Assembly: GCA_018971775.1 (NCBI GenBank) | Contig: JAGXAB010000007.1 | Location: forward strand, 62,001-126,000 | DNA length: 64,000 nucleotides | From: Cyanobacteria bacterium REEB67 | GTDB taxonomy: Bacteria; Cyanobacteriota; Vampirovibrionia; Obscuribacterales; Obscuribacteraceae | Direction: 5' to 3' | In this document: piece after piece, positions 26,980 through 35,365 of the stretch | How positions within the stretch are numbered: the stretch's first letter is position 1 | Layout of the letters: each line of letters begins with the position of its first letter | Made by a program: the position numbers and the translations under genes | The notes under the pieces: model-generated | Seen by the model: the letters and a program-made list of their open reading frames with translations, nothing else | The model's database searches: none | What the model was told of the DNA's origin: nothing

Positions 26980-27582
26980 CTATCGATACAAAGTTGATTC
27001 TGGACGTCCTCGGCGAATATCCTGACTCTTGTCAGACTGTTCGGCAAATTTGTCCTTCCACTTATCCTCATTCAGCTGGTCAAGAAACTGCTCGAGGGTT
27101 TCCGGCACTTCGGCCACTTGCAAAACCCTTCTGCCGTCATTATCGGGACCCGGATACTGGGTAAAGTTCAAGCGGTCAATTTCCATGCCCTGTCTATTGT
27201 AAAAGTTTAAGAGGGCTAAACCTACCTCTTTGGACACTGTTGACTTATCTTTAACTTGCCAATCTCTGAGTACCGTCCTGCCGATACCGATCAGATAGTA
27301 AGCGCGCTCTTTTTCGAACTTTGGCTCATCAATAAAGAAAGCCCAGGTCGTTTCATCCACATTGTCCAGATAGGGTTCAAACCGGATCTGAAACAATCTG
27401 CCGGAACTCGAGGTTACTGAAGTGGGGCCGAACCCCGAACTCATCAGATGAATTTCCAGAACCCTGAGCACATGTGCGTTGAAGCTAATACCTTTCTTGT
27501 CGGCCTGAATCTGCAACCGTTTCCGGTAGTCGTCAGGGATCCTGATGCTGATATTGCTGGTTTTAAGCTTATCTTCGCCCAT
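26980..27582 (-). CDS. ribbon-helix-helix (Arc/CopG-like) DNA-binding protein with an extra C-terminal domain
   Basis: A 200-residue protein. Residues about 8-45 (ISIRIPDDYRKRLQIQAD, then KGISFNAHVLRVLEIHL) fit a ribbon-helix-helix fold with the strand residues that contact DNA. The C-terminal 150 residues contain strand-rich blocks (LFQIRFEPYLDNVDETTWAF, YYLIGIGRTVLRDW) and no known motif. The usual RHH partner in a toxin-antitoxin pair is absent. The extra domain could sense a ligand. A candidate local repressor, possibly autoregulatory. Confidence 0.75.
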   Translation of the reverse strand: MGEDKLKTSNISIRIPDDYRKRLQIQADKKGISFNAHVLRVLEIHLMSSGFGPTSVTSSSGRLFQIRFEPYLDNVDETTWAFFIDEPKFEKERAYYLIGIGRTVLRDWQVKDKSTVSKEVGLALLNFYNRQGMEIDRLNFTQYPGPDNDGRRVLQVAEVPETLEQFLDQLNEDKWKDKFAEQSDKSQDIRRGRPESTLYR

Positions 27583-27831
27583 TTGTAGTCACGCGATTAC
27601 ATTTTGTATTCACTCCACTATGGTAACACTGGAATGCCCATATAGCGAGCGCCACTCTAAAGTCTTGCAATACATTGCAATAAGCCGATAAACCCCACAG
27701 GCTTACAATCCAAGCAAGCGGCAGCCCTAATTATCCCTGAAAATAGGGCCAATTTGTGTCAACTTACAACCTTGTAATCAAGGGGAGGCGGGCTTTAAGG
27801 CCGGTAAATACGACGGCCACTGCGGTGCCAC

Positions 27832-28509
27832 CTAGCCGTGGGCGTCGATTTTATAGCCCAGCCCTTTGACAGTCGTAATGAGAGAAGGTTCGCCTTCAAC
27901 ATCAATCTTCTTGCGCAAACGGGTCACGCACTGGCGCACGGCGTCTTCGGACGATTCCGAATCGCTCTGCCAGACCCTGTCAAGAAGCTCATCGACGTTG
28001 AAAATACGATCCTGGTGACGCATGAGAAATTCGAGCAGGGCCATCTCCTTAGCCAGGAGGGCCACTTCGCGATCATGGACAGTGACTTTGCCTTGCTTGA
28101 GATTGAGCTTGTAACCGCGCACTTCGATGACGTCGGTGTGCACTCCCTCCGGCCGGCGCAACAGTGCCTTCACCCTGGCCAGCAACTCTCGCAGGTTGAA
28201 CGGCTTAGCCAGATAATCATCGGCACCGGACTCGAAACCTTCGAGCTTGCTTTCGATTTCACCCTTGCCGGTCAACATAAGAATGGGTGTTTTACCGCCC
28301 TTGGCGCGGTACTCGCGGCATATGTCAACTCCCAACTTACCGGGCAAACCCCAATCGAGAATGGCTAGATCATATTGAAAAGCGGTGAGTCGCTCGAAGC
28401 CTTCGCTACCGTCGAAGAAACACTCGACGAGGTGCCGCTCAAATTCCAGCGCATCGACCACCGCTTGAGCGACAGTCGGATCATCTTCAACCAGCAAAAT
28501 TTTTGCCAT
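27832..28509 (-). CDS. OmpR/PhoB-family response regulator, divergent from its kinase
   Basis: A 225-residue regulator: receiver with VEDDP, phospho-acceptor Asp in LAILDWGLPGKLG, Thr in ILMLTGKG and Lys in YLAKPFN; winged helix from about residue 128 with LLAKEMALLEFLM and VRQCVTRLRKKID. It closely resembles the regulator at 16744, so the two systems are paralogues. Divergent from the PAS histidine kinase at 28659 with a 149-nt shared promoter region, the usual arrangement for a cognate pair. Confidence 0.93.
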   Translation of the reverse strand: MAKILLVEDDPTVAQAVVDALEFERHLVECFFDGSEGFERLTAFQYDLAILDWGLPGKLGVDICREYRAKGGKTPILMLTGKGEIESKLEGFESGADDYLAKPFNLRELLARVKALLRRPEGVHTDVIEVRGYKLNLKQGKVTVHDREVALLAKEMALLEFLMRHQDRIFNVDELLDRVWQSDSESSEDAVRQCVTRLRKKIDVEGEPSLITTVKGLGYKIDAHG

Positions 28510-28658
28510 AATACGAGGTCAAGCCTTTCTGTGGAAATCTTCAAGCGCGCGGGCGAAGCCGCAGGTCTATTTTCCTTTAGATTGCCCCGAATGCCAACTG
28601 CTCAACCCCACTTTCGATTAACAGATTCACTTACCAAGCACCGAACAAAAAACTACAG

Positions 28659-30470
28659 ATGGCGCGCCCTCTAAAAATTTCCCAACAGAATCTCTTGATT
28701 ATCAGCATCCCGCTGACTTTTCAGATCATCTTTGTGGCGGTCTTGTTATTTGCCTTGAGTGGTCTGGCCAAACAATACGAGCGAGAAAGTCACCTGCGCA
28801 TGGCCATGGGCGGGATCAATGGTCTGCTCAATCAAATGCTGGCATCGAGCGCTTCCGAAGGCATGTTTCAGGCGACGCAAAATAAAGCCTTCCGCAAACT
28901 ATTTGAAAATGGCTTCGCCGAAAGCAGAATTCAAAGCGCTGCTCTAAAAAAATTGCTGGCCGAAGATCCAGCCGAGGACATAGAACTAGGCGATATGAAA
29001 CGTCTGCTCGATCAGATGAACGTCACTTTCGACCAGGGCGCAAGGGCCATGAATTCCGGCCAGTTTACGGACATGGTGGTCGCCTTTAGGAAAGTACGCG
29101 ATTTGATCGAAGTGGCGCAGGTGACATCGGCATCGACAATGAAAAAAATGGAAGCCGAAAACGAGCAACACAAATTGCTCCAGAGACAGGCAAAAACCAT
29201 CATCACAGCCATTATCGTCGTCGGATCCCTGCTCAATTTTAGCCTGCTCCTGATCTTGCTCAAATATATCGACAGCATCAACCAGAGGCGCTTCAACACA
29301 CTCTCCAACAACATTCACGCTCTCAGCATGCAGAGGCCGCTCATGGCCGAGCTCGAAGGCGACGATGAAGTAGCCGCCCTCGACTCCCTGCTCCATCAAG
29401 TCAACGCCAGCCTGCAGCAGGCAAGGCGTAAAGAACAGGCGATGATCGACAATGCCCTGGACGTAATCTGCTCCCTCGATCTGAGTCTACGCTTTCAACA
29501 AGCAAACAACGCCGTCGCTAAGCAATTTTTGATTGACAAAGACGAATTGATCGGCAAGTCGTTAAGCTCGCTGATCCTGCCCGAAGACCGCGAGAAGACG
29601 CTCTATGAGCTGCAAACGGTAATGACCAATAAAGGCCAGACATCTTTTGAAAATCGCATCAAGCTGGCCGACGGCACCACCCGCGATATCCTCTGGAATG
29701 TCGTCTTTTCTCCGGACGAGCAAAACCTCTTCTGCGTGGCCCATGATATTTCCGGCCGCAAAGAAGTCGAGCGCCTCAAGCAAGAGGTAATCGCCGTTGT
29801 TTCCCATGACCTGCGCGCGCCGCTCACATCGCTCGGCCTCACCCTCAACATTCTCGCCGAAGGCGGCATGGGACCAATTAGTGAAAAAGCGCAAAATCGC
29901 GTCACCAGGGCTGAAGCTTCGGTCGGTCAACTGATCAGCATCATCAATGATTTGATCGACATAGAGAAGTATGAATCCGGCTCAATCAGCCTCGATTACA
30001 AAATCTACGAAGCAGCCGAACTCGTAGACGACGCAATCTCTGCAATCGAAGCAAGTGCTGCCGCCAAACGCATTCGCATCGAAAAAAGCAAAACCCTGGT
30101 CAAAGTCGTCTGCGACGGCACCCGCATCGTGCGCGTTTTGACCAATCTACTCAGCAATGCAGTCAAATTCAGTCCGGAAAACAGCCGCATCAATATCCTC
30201 TGCGAAGCAGTCAAAGGCGGTGTCCTCTTCAGCGTCGCCGATGAAGGCCGCGGCATCCCAGCCGACAAACAGGCGGCAGTTTTCCAGCGCTGGAAGCAAG
30301 TAGAAAAAGACGATGAAACAAAGAAGGGTGGCAGCGGCCTGGGGCTGTCCATCTGCAAAGCCCTGATTGATGCCCACGGCGGCACGATTGAAGTGACCTC
30401 CGAACCCGGCCACGGCTGTGTCTTCCGCTTCTTCCTGCCGGCTGAGCCGCCCAGGGGCAAACGCGCTTAA
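28659..30470 (+). CDS. PAS-containing sensor histidine kinase
   Basis: A 603-residue kinase. TM1 at about residues 8-32 and TM2 at about 178-200 enclose a sensor of about 145 residues. A HAMP-like linker follows, a PAS domain spans about 255-370 (DNALDVICSLDLSLRFQQAN, CVAHDISGRKEVE), then HisKA with His383 (VVSHDLRAPLTSLG) and HATPase_c with N (LTNLLSNAVKFS), G1 (DEGRGIPAD) and G2 (GSGLGLSICKALIDAHGGTIEV). Same architecture as the kinase at 15279 plus a PAS domain. Partner: the divergent regulator at 27832. Signal unknown. Confidence 0.93.
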   Translation: MARPLKISQQNLLIISIPLTFQIIFVAVLLFALSGLAKQYERESHLRMAMGGINGLLNQMLASSASEGMFQATQNKAFRKLFENGFAESRIQSAALKKLLAEDPAEDIELGDMKRLLDQMNVTFDQGARAMNSGQFTDMVVAFRKVRDLIEVAQVTSASTMKKMEAENEQHKLLQRQAKTIITAIIVVGSLLNFSLLLILLKYIDSINQRRFNTLSNNIHALSMQRPLMAELEGDDEVAALDSLLHQVNASLQQARRKEQAMIDNALDVICSLDLSLRFQQANNAVAKQFLIDKDELIGKSLSSLILPEDREKTLYELQTVMTNKGQTSFENRIKLADGTTRDILWNVVFSPDEQNLFCVAHDISGRKEVERLKQEVIAVVSHDLRAPLTSLGLTLNILAEGGMGPISEKAQNRVTRAEASVGQLISIINDLIDIEKYESGSISLDYKIYEAAELVDDAISAIEASAAAKRIRIEKSKTLVKVVCDGTRIVRVLTNLLSNAVKFSPENSRINILCEAVKGGVLFSVADEGRGIPADKQAAVFQRWKQVEKDDETKKGGSGLGLSICKALIDAHGGTIEVTSEPGHGCVFRFFLPAEPPRGKRA

Positions 30471-30603
30471 AAGCTCCGACAAGGTGCTGACTTTCACGTG
30501 ATTTTCATAACGGCGCAGCTAATCTCATCCCACTTACTAGACAGACTATGCCGTGCGGGTTCTTCAGAAGAGCCGGCCCCGCATCATCCCCGGGAGATAT
30601 TCG

Positions 30604-31602
30604 ATGTCCAAACTATCGCTATCAAAACTGCCAGTCAATCAGTTTCTGAACAAACTCTCCCAGGCCGCCGCTCAAGGTAAAAAAGAAACGCGCGCTGTCG
30701 ACTTCTTCCCGAACCGAGAAGCGCTGGGCGCCCAATGCCGCGACCTTACCATCAATACGAAACAGTCACTACTGGCTCAATTTTTGCACATCGAAGCTAA
30801 CAATGAAAGCTGCTGCATCAAAATAGAATCCGAAAAGCGCAAATCGCGCGCCGCCGTTTTGATTGCTCGCGGCCAGGTGATCGGCTGCGTTTACGGCTCT
30901 CTCGCTCTACCTCAGCAAATCTTTGGCCGGGAGGCCTTTGCTCATCTGGTAGCCGACCTCTCGGCGCGTGACGTCCTCGTCAGCAGTTTTTACATCCCGG
31001 AAAACATTGCCCTCGCTGCCGCCGCCATGTTTCATGGCGGCAAATTTATCGCCACCCACATCAACAAACCGGTGATGGCACTGGAAGTGTGCATCGATTT
31101 GATCGACAAATCTCAAGGGCCGGGCTCAGTCGTCGTTCTCGATGAAAAAGAAGAGCCGGTTTACCTTCTTTATGTCTCGCAAGGCAAATTAGTAAGCGTC
31201 AACGCCCTGGCCAAGAATGCGCCGCGCCAGAAAAAAGTAAAGGACAAACAATCCCTGGTGAAATATCTGGAGGCGCATCCCACCTCGCAGTTGATGGCAA
31301 ATTCTGTCAGCTTCCGTCACTATAATCTCTCCGATGATTTGACCTTCGGTTTGAATCCGCTTAAAAACTATACGAGCTATAAGGAACAGTCGCCGCTCTT
31401 CAACTCGAACGCAAAAGGCTCTGAGCTTGGCACACTGCTGGCCGCCCAACGATTGAAACCAATAGATAGTTTCGAGACGAGCGGCTATTCCCGCATGATC
31501 AGCACACCGCGGCGCAATACCGCCACCAAACTAAATATGGGCATTGCCGTAGCGCACCCATATCGCATCGATCCGGCCCAGGCAATTGGGGCGGCGGTAT
31601 AG
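30604..31602 (+). CDS. uncharacterised 332-residue protein, possible duplicated sensory fold
   Basis: Start at ATG 30604 (GGGAGATATTCG upstream); a GTG at 30553 is less likely. No family is assigned. Two segments share a pattern of a strand-rich unit with an exposed G-x-V/L turn: CIKIESEKRKSRAAVLIARGQVIGCVYG (first half) and SVVVLDEKEEPVYLLYVSQGKLVSV (second half), suggesting a duplicated DUF4388-like module. The C-terminal 90 residues look disordered. It lies 133 nt after the PAS kinase and may be in its regulon. Confidence 0.65.
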   Translation: MSKLSLSKLPVNQFLNKLSQAAAQGKKETRAVDFFPNREALGAQCRDLTINTKQSLLAQFLHIEANNESCCIKIESEKRKSRAAVLIARGQVIGCVYGSLALPQQIFGREAFAHLVADLSARDVLVSSFYIPENIALAAAAMFHGGKFIATHINKPVMALEVCIDLIDKSQGPGSVVVLDEKEEPVYLLYVSQGKLVSVNALAKNAPRQKKVKDKQSLVKYLEAHPTSQLMANSVSFRHYNLSDDLTFGLNPLKNYTSYKEQSPLFNSNAKGSELGTLLAAQRLKPIDSFETSGYSRMISTPRRNTATKLNMGIAVAHPYRIDPAQAIGAAV

Positions 31603-31703
31603 TCCCTAGCCTGACAATACAGATCAAGTCCGCACACCACCAACCACTCTAAAGCTCTCCTTCTTGCAGTAAGATCTAGCAACGCAAAGGGAGTAGAGAA
31701 ATA

Positions 31704-32279
31704 ATGCAAGCCGATAGATCCCTGTTTTTGCAGGCAACAGTGGCGATCAACATGACGATTAGCCTGGCGCACATGTTTACCTACCCCGTGAGCGCGCAAG
31801 CACCAGCGACCGCCCCTGCCAACTCACCGACTGCGGCGGCACCTGATGCTCATCGTACTCTTGGTACTGCCGCTATCCCGGGCTCAAAACCTAAAAAGCC
31901 TTACGTTTTCAACGTGCCCAACATGCGCTACGTTGAAGACCTGCCAACCAATTTTCCAATCCCGCCCTATACGAGCAACATAGTCAAAAAGCGCTTTATC
32001 AGCACTGCCAAGGGCTCCGGTCGGCCCTCGGCATCGGAAAATATCGTCACCAGGGACAAAGTCGATGTTGTTTATAACTGGTACAAGGATTTTTGCAAAA
32101 GCGACGGATGGACTTACAAGACGCCCCGTCCGGAGCAATCGAGCAAGATCAGTAAAAACGGCCCGATTTATATGATTGATGCGAGTAAGGGCAATCAGCA
32201 CGTCGGCATTTTTTGTGTCACTCATCCCAAAGATCAGACGACCATGGTCAGCCTGACCTGGAGCAAAAGTAAGTACTAA
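31704..32279 (+). CDS. uncharacterised exported protein
   Basis: A 191-residue protein with SD GGGAG before ATG 31704. The N-terminal 35 residues form an export signal (TVAINMTISLAHMFTYPVSAQA). After a Pro/Ala/Thr linker, the domain (about 70-190) has VEDLPTNFPIPPYTSNIV, VDVVYNWYKDFCKSDGWTYK and HVGIFCVTHPKDQTTMVSLTW. The alternating pattern suggests a small alpha/beta fold, possibly a sensor or carrier-like domain; no named family is justified. A bidirectional terminator follows. Confidence 0.7.
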   Translation: MQADRSLFLQATVAINMTISLAHMFTYPVSAQAPATAPANSPTAAAPDAHRTLGTAAIPGSKPKKPYVFNVPNMRYVEDLPTNFPIPPYTSNIVKKRFISTAKGSGRPSASENIVTRDKVDVVYNWYKDFCKSDGWTYKTPRPEQSSKISKNGPIYMIDASKGNQHVGIFCVTHPKDQTTMVSLTWSKSKY

Positions 32280-32339
32280 ACTCGATGAGCACAAGCGACC
32301 CCGGGGCACACTGCCGATTGAAAAATTCAAGATAAAAAC

Positions 32340-32377
32340 AAAGGAGCACCCTTGATCAGAGTGCTCCTTTATTTTTT
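32340..32377 (+). terminator. bidirectional intrinsic terminator
   Basis: AAAGGAGCAC and GTGCTCCTTT form a 10-bp stem, followed on the plus strand by ATTTTTT; on the minus strand the stem is followed by TGTTTTT. It serves both the exported protein gene and the convergent TadG-like gene. Confidence 0.85.
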
Positions 32378-32388
32378 AGTTTTGAGCC

Positions 32389-34083
32389 TTACAGCGGTGA
32401 GCCGACTGCCAGCGAATAAATCTCGGTCCATCTTGTCACGTGCACTTTGCCAAGGCAGTGATTGTAGCCGGTCCCGGGCTGCCAGTAGAGATCCTTGAAC
32501 CACATCCCCCAGCCGAAAGTGAAGTCGACAGAACAGAAGGGATCAGGCTCGGCAGTGGGTTCGAAGAAAATCGGAGCGAAGCTGTTGTCACCATCGACCA
32601 CCTTCTTCTCCGTGCCGTCAGGATCATTGCCAATTAATGGTATCAGCCATGGTGCATGTCCCTGGGCGATAATCTCAGGCTCCACCGTGACGCTGACGCC
32701 ATCCGGACTGTAACAGACCAGATCCGTCTGATTGGCAAAGAGATAACCGATAGTTTTGGGATCGCTTAAGACACTGTGCATGTCACTCACCGAATAACTC
32801 TTGCCGGTCTTGCTGATCATTTCATTGAAGCGACTGGTCATATTGGCTTCCAGAGCCGATGTATCACTACTGGAAGGCACGCTAAAAATCACCTGGTCGA
32901 GATTGCGGCCGAAGACATCGGAGCCGATCAGATCTACACTGCCCGGATTTACCGTAGCGCAAAAGAGACCGCCGGCCGGGTCCGGCACACCGGTTTGACT
33001 GGTGACCGATGAATAGTCGTATTCTTGATCCTCGCCAACACCCGGCAGTGGCGGATAACCGGTCGGAAAAAATTTCCACTTAGTGACCATTTTGTCGAGA
33101 TGGATTTTCATATAACTGTGCGGCATAGACATCTGAAATGTCTCATGCGGATTAGTCAAAACCCAGGCCATGCCCTTTTCGCTGGCAGCATTGGCGCGAA
33201 TCGCCTGACCTTCGACGGAAAAAGCGTTGGGGACCGGATTGTCCCAGCTAATCGGCGATTGCTTCACCATGGACTGTTCGAAAAGACTGCGTGAAACGAG
33301 ACGCGGCTTTTCATCATATTGAAAGGGCACCTGCCAGATATTGTTATCCGAAACACTGAGCGCCTTATAGCCCTTCAAAAACTGCAAATTACCACCGAGC
33401 GATTGATTGCGCGTTGTCTTGGTTACGTAATCGGCCGGCAAACTATAGCTTGGCGGCAGGGCGTTGGCCGAGGCATTGATGGTGATGTTGCTTTCTCTAT
33501 CCTGCTTGGTGACCGGCTGACGATCCATGAGCGAAGTTTGCCAGTTGTTGCTGGGTAAAACGTCGGTCTGCACGCTAGCTCCGATCATGCGCACGCTGTT
33601 GGCTTTGGAATAGTCCGAGAAATAGCCATAAAGATTGGAAGGCGTCGTCAGCTTGGAAGCAAGTTGATCGCTTATCGTCTTCGCTTCCGTATAAGCCTGA
33701 CTGGCATTGCTTGTGCCGCTGCCGGCTTGACCGTCAGCTTGAGCGGCGGCGGCGTTGATGCCGATCAGCATCGCCTTGGCCCAGACGCGATTGATCCGGC
33801 GCAGCGAAATATTGCCGTCGTAAGGCTTGGAGCCGTCATCGGTATCGCTGGTACAGTCGTAATACAGTGCATCAATGTCAGAAAAGCCGATGTTGACCTT
33901 GATGTCATCCAGGACCTGTTTGCCAACGTTTAACGCACCGGCATCAACGGCGTTTTTGGTCTCGGCCTGACCACCCATATACATGATTAAAAATACGAAG
34001 GCCACACCAAGGATAACCAGTGCCAGTGCCAGCACCGTGCTAAAGGCAATGACGGATCCTCTTTCTCGACGCCTGATTCTCAT
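32389..34083 (-). CDS. TadG-like pseudopilin/pilus-assembly protein
   Basis: About 564 residues. The N-terminus MRIRRRERGSVIAFSTVLALALVILGVAFVFLIMYMG is the TadE/TadG hydrophobic anchor; the GGQAETKNAVDAGALNVGKQ segment that follows is the usual TadG pattern. The long extracytoplasmic part is rich in Ser/Asn/Thr and has several Cys. Start chosen at ATG 34083, with AAGGACCGAAAGC before it; an in-frame TTG at 34155 would translate a hexanucleotide repeat as LKLKLK and is unlikely. Last gene of a three-gene operon with two TadE-like genes. It probably builds a surface fibre or secretion apparatus; no Tad ATPase or prepilin is seen here. Confidence 0.75.
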   Translation of the reverse strand: MRIRRRERGSVIAFSTVLALALVILGVAFVFLIMYMGGQAETKNAVDAGALNVGKQVLDDIKVNIGFSDIDALYYDCTSDTDDGSKPYDGNISLRRINRVWAKAMLIGINAAAAQADGQAGSGTSNASQAYTEAKTISDQLASKLTTPSNLYGYFSDYSKANSVRMIGASVQTDVLPSNNWQTSLMDRQPVTKQDRESNITINASANALPPSYSLPADYVTKTTRNQSLGGNLQFLKGYKALSVSDNNIWQVPFQYDEKPRLVSRSLFEQSMVKQSPISWDNPVPNAFSVEGQAIRANAASEKGMAWVLTNPHETFQMSMPHSYMKIHLDKMVTKWKFFPTGYPPLPGVGEDQEYDYSSVTSQTGVPDPAGGLFCATVNPGSVDLIGSDVFGRNLDQVIFSVPSSSDTSALEANMTSRFNEMISKTGKSYSVSDMHSVLSDPKTIGYLFANQTDLVCYSPDGVSVTVEPEIIAQGHAPWLIPLIGNDPDGTEKKVVDGDNSFAPIFFEPTAEPDPFCSVDFTFGWGMWFKDLYWQPGTGYNHCLGKVHVTRWTEIYSLAVGSPL

Positions 34084-34099
34084 GCTTTCGGTCCTTTCT

Positions 34100-34158
34100 A
34101 ATTTCAATTTCAATTTCAATTTCAATTTCAATTTCAATTCCAATCTCAATTTCAATTC
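34100..34158. repeat. hexanucleotide microsatellite (AATTTC)n in the TadG-like gene leader
   Basis: Six perfect AATTTC units from 34100 to 34135 and about four imperfect ones to 34158 lie in the 111-nt gap before the TadG-like start, about 17 nt upstream of the ATG. A change in copy number would alter spacing of the leader but not any reading frame. Confidence 0.92.
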
Positions 34159-34194
34159 GCTAACCGGAGCGACGAAAAAAATAGGAAGGAGAGA

Positions 34195-34596
34195 TCATGG
34201 AGGCGGCGCGGAGCCTACAATCGGCTCAACATCCTGAGCGTCCATAACAAAGACTTCGTAATGGGGAAAAGGGATCGGCAGGATAATCGTCGCCTGCGTG
34301 TGCGCCCCGACTGAAACGCCTGGATTGTATTGCAGATTTATCAATTCAATCTTGCGTACGAAAGGAGAAGGGTGCATATTGGCCAGAGCGCTTTTCGCAG
34401 CACCAATAGCGGTAGCGGGATCTGGTTGATTAGCGGCGGCGCGAGCGCAGTTTTTGCATGCCGTGTCATTCATCGAGTTGCCGATGATGATGACAAGAAA
34501 ATCGAACAGGGCCAGCACAATCGGTACGAGAATAATCGCAGCGACGACTGATTCGGCGATACCCTGGCCTCGAGCAGAGCGGTTAGACATTTTCAT
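34195..34596 (-). CDS. TadE-like pseudopilin
   Basis: A 133-residue protein with a type IV pseudopilin-like N-terminus: ARGQGIAESVVAAIILVPIVLALFDF, a hydrophobic segment with the Glu five residues in. The rest is an extracytoplasmic domain with three Cys. Its ATG overlaps the preceding TadE-like stop (ATGA), so the pair is translationally coupled. It is followed by the TadG-like gene. Typical of minor pseudopilins that assemble Tad-type pili. Confidence 0.78.
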   Translation of the reverse strand: MKMSNRSARGQGIAESVVAAIILVPIVLALFDFLVIIIGNSMNDTACKNCARAAANQPDPATAIGAAKSALANMHPSPFVRKIELINLQYNPGVSVGAHTQATIILPIPFPHYEVFVMDAQDVEPIVGSAPPP

Positions 34597-35084
34597 TGAG
34601 TGACATCATCCGGATTTTCCATCGGACGCTCCGAAGTAATGGCTAAATTCATCGGTCCGTTCAGACCGGGTACGTTGGCAAAGGGAAGCGGTATGGGCAA
34701 AAATGGGTCGCAAACGGCAGTAGTGGTGACAATCACTGTCTGGTCGGTGACGCCGTCGGCATTTACGGTGTTGGCTCTGTAAGAAACAGCAGTATCAGGT
34801 TTACCTTCGGTTTTGACAAAGTGACCCATGCCGTTCAACCATTGATTGACGATGCCGGATCTGACCACTCCGGCGGGATCTTGAGCGGAGCTGGCCGGTA
34901 AGAGCGACGCTTCGTGCACCTGGTTGTAGTTCAGTACCATCAAAAATCCGTAGGCCAGTCCAACCGCTAGAATATCTACCAGAGGAAAAAAGAAACAGAT
35001 CAAGACAATACCGAGGGCTGGTCCGAACTCAGCAATAGCCTGACCCTTCGCTTTCCTGCGGTTGCCTCGATTTTGCGATCGCAT
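34593..35084 (-). CDS. TadE-like pseudopilin, first gene of the operon
   Basis: About 163 residues from ATG 35084, preceded by GGAGGATGGAACA; a farther in-frame start at 35111 is less likely. KAKGQAIAEFGPALGIVLICFFF is the TadE motif (GQ-A-x-x-E-F) leading the single hydrophobic helix. A second hydrophobic stretch (FPLVDILAVGLAYGFLM) may be an extension of it. The C-terminal part faces outward. Coupled by ATGA to the next gene. Its promoter region contains a palindrome (35142-35157). Confidence 0.75.
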   Translation of the reverse strand: MRSQNRGNRRKAKGQAIAEFGPALGIVLICFFFPLVDILAVGLAYGFLMVLNYNQVHEASLLPASSAQDPAGVVRSGIVNQWLNGMGHFVKTEGKPDTAVSYRANTVNADGVTDQTVIVTTTAVCDPFLPIPLPFANVPGLNGPMNLAITSERPMENPDDVTQ

Positions 35085-35141
35085 TGTTCCATCCTCCAGA
35101 ACGACGCCCATCGGGCCGCGCGTCCGTGCACTCTTTCACTT

Positions 35142-35157
35142 TACCGAGCGGTCGGTA
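35142..35157. promoter_or_regulatory. possible TetR-type operator upstream of the TadE operon
   Basis: TACCGAGCGGTCGGTA is a 6+4+6 palindrome of the ACCGAnCGGTCGGT type often bound by TetR-family repressors. It lies 58 nt before the TadE-like start, within the region shared with the divergent gene. A T-run follows it on the plus strand, so a small terminator is an alternative reading. Confidence 0.35.
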
Positions 35158-35365
35158 TTTTTAGAGGGATTCCAAGACAAGTTTCGCATTTTGCCCGCCT
35201 AATGAACAGTACAAATGCGTAGGACCGTACAACTATAACGTCCGGGGTCGACGAGATCTTTTGGAAAAGCTCATTTGAGCGCCTTTTATAGAAGTAATAT
35301 GATAGTTTCAGGTCAGTTTGGACAGTAAGCTCTCTTTTCGGGTCGCAAAATTAAGGACAATTCAC

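Noticed and set aside
32389-35084. Complete Tad pilus locus
   Set aside because: Only TadE/TadG-like genes are present; no Flp pilin, TadA ATPase, secretin or prepilin peptidase is in the window.
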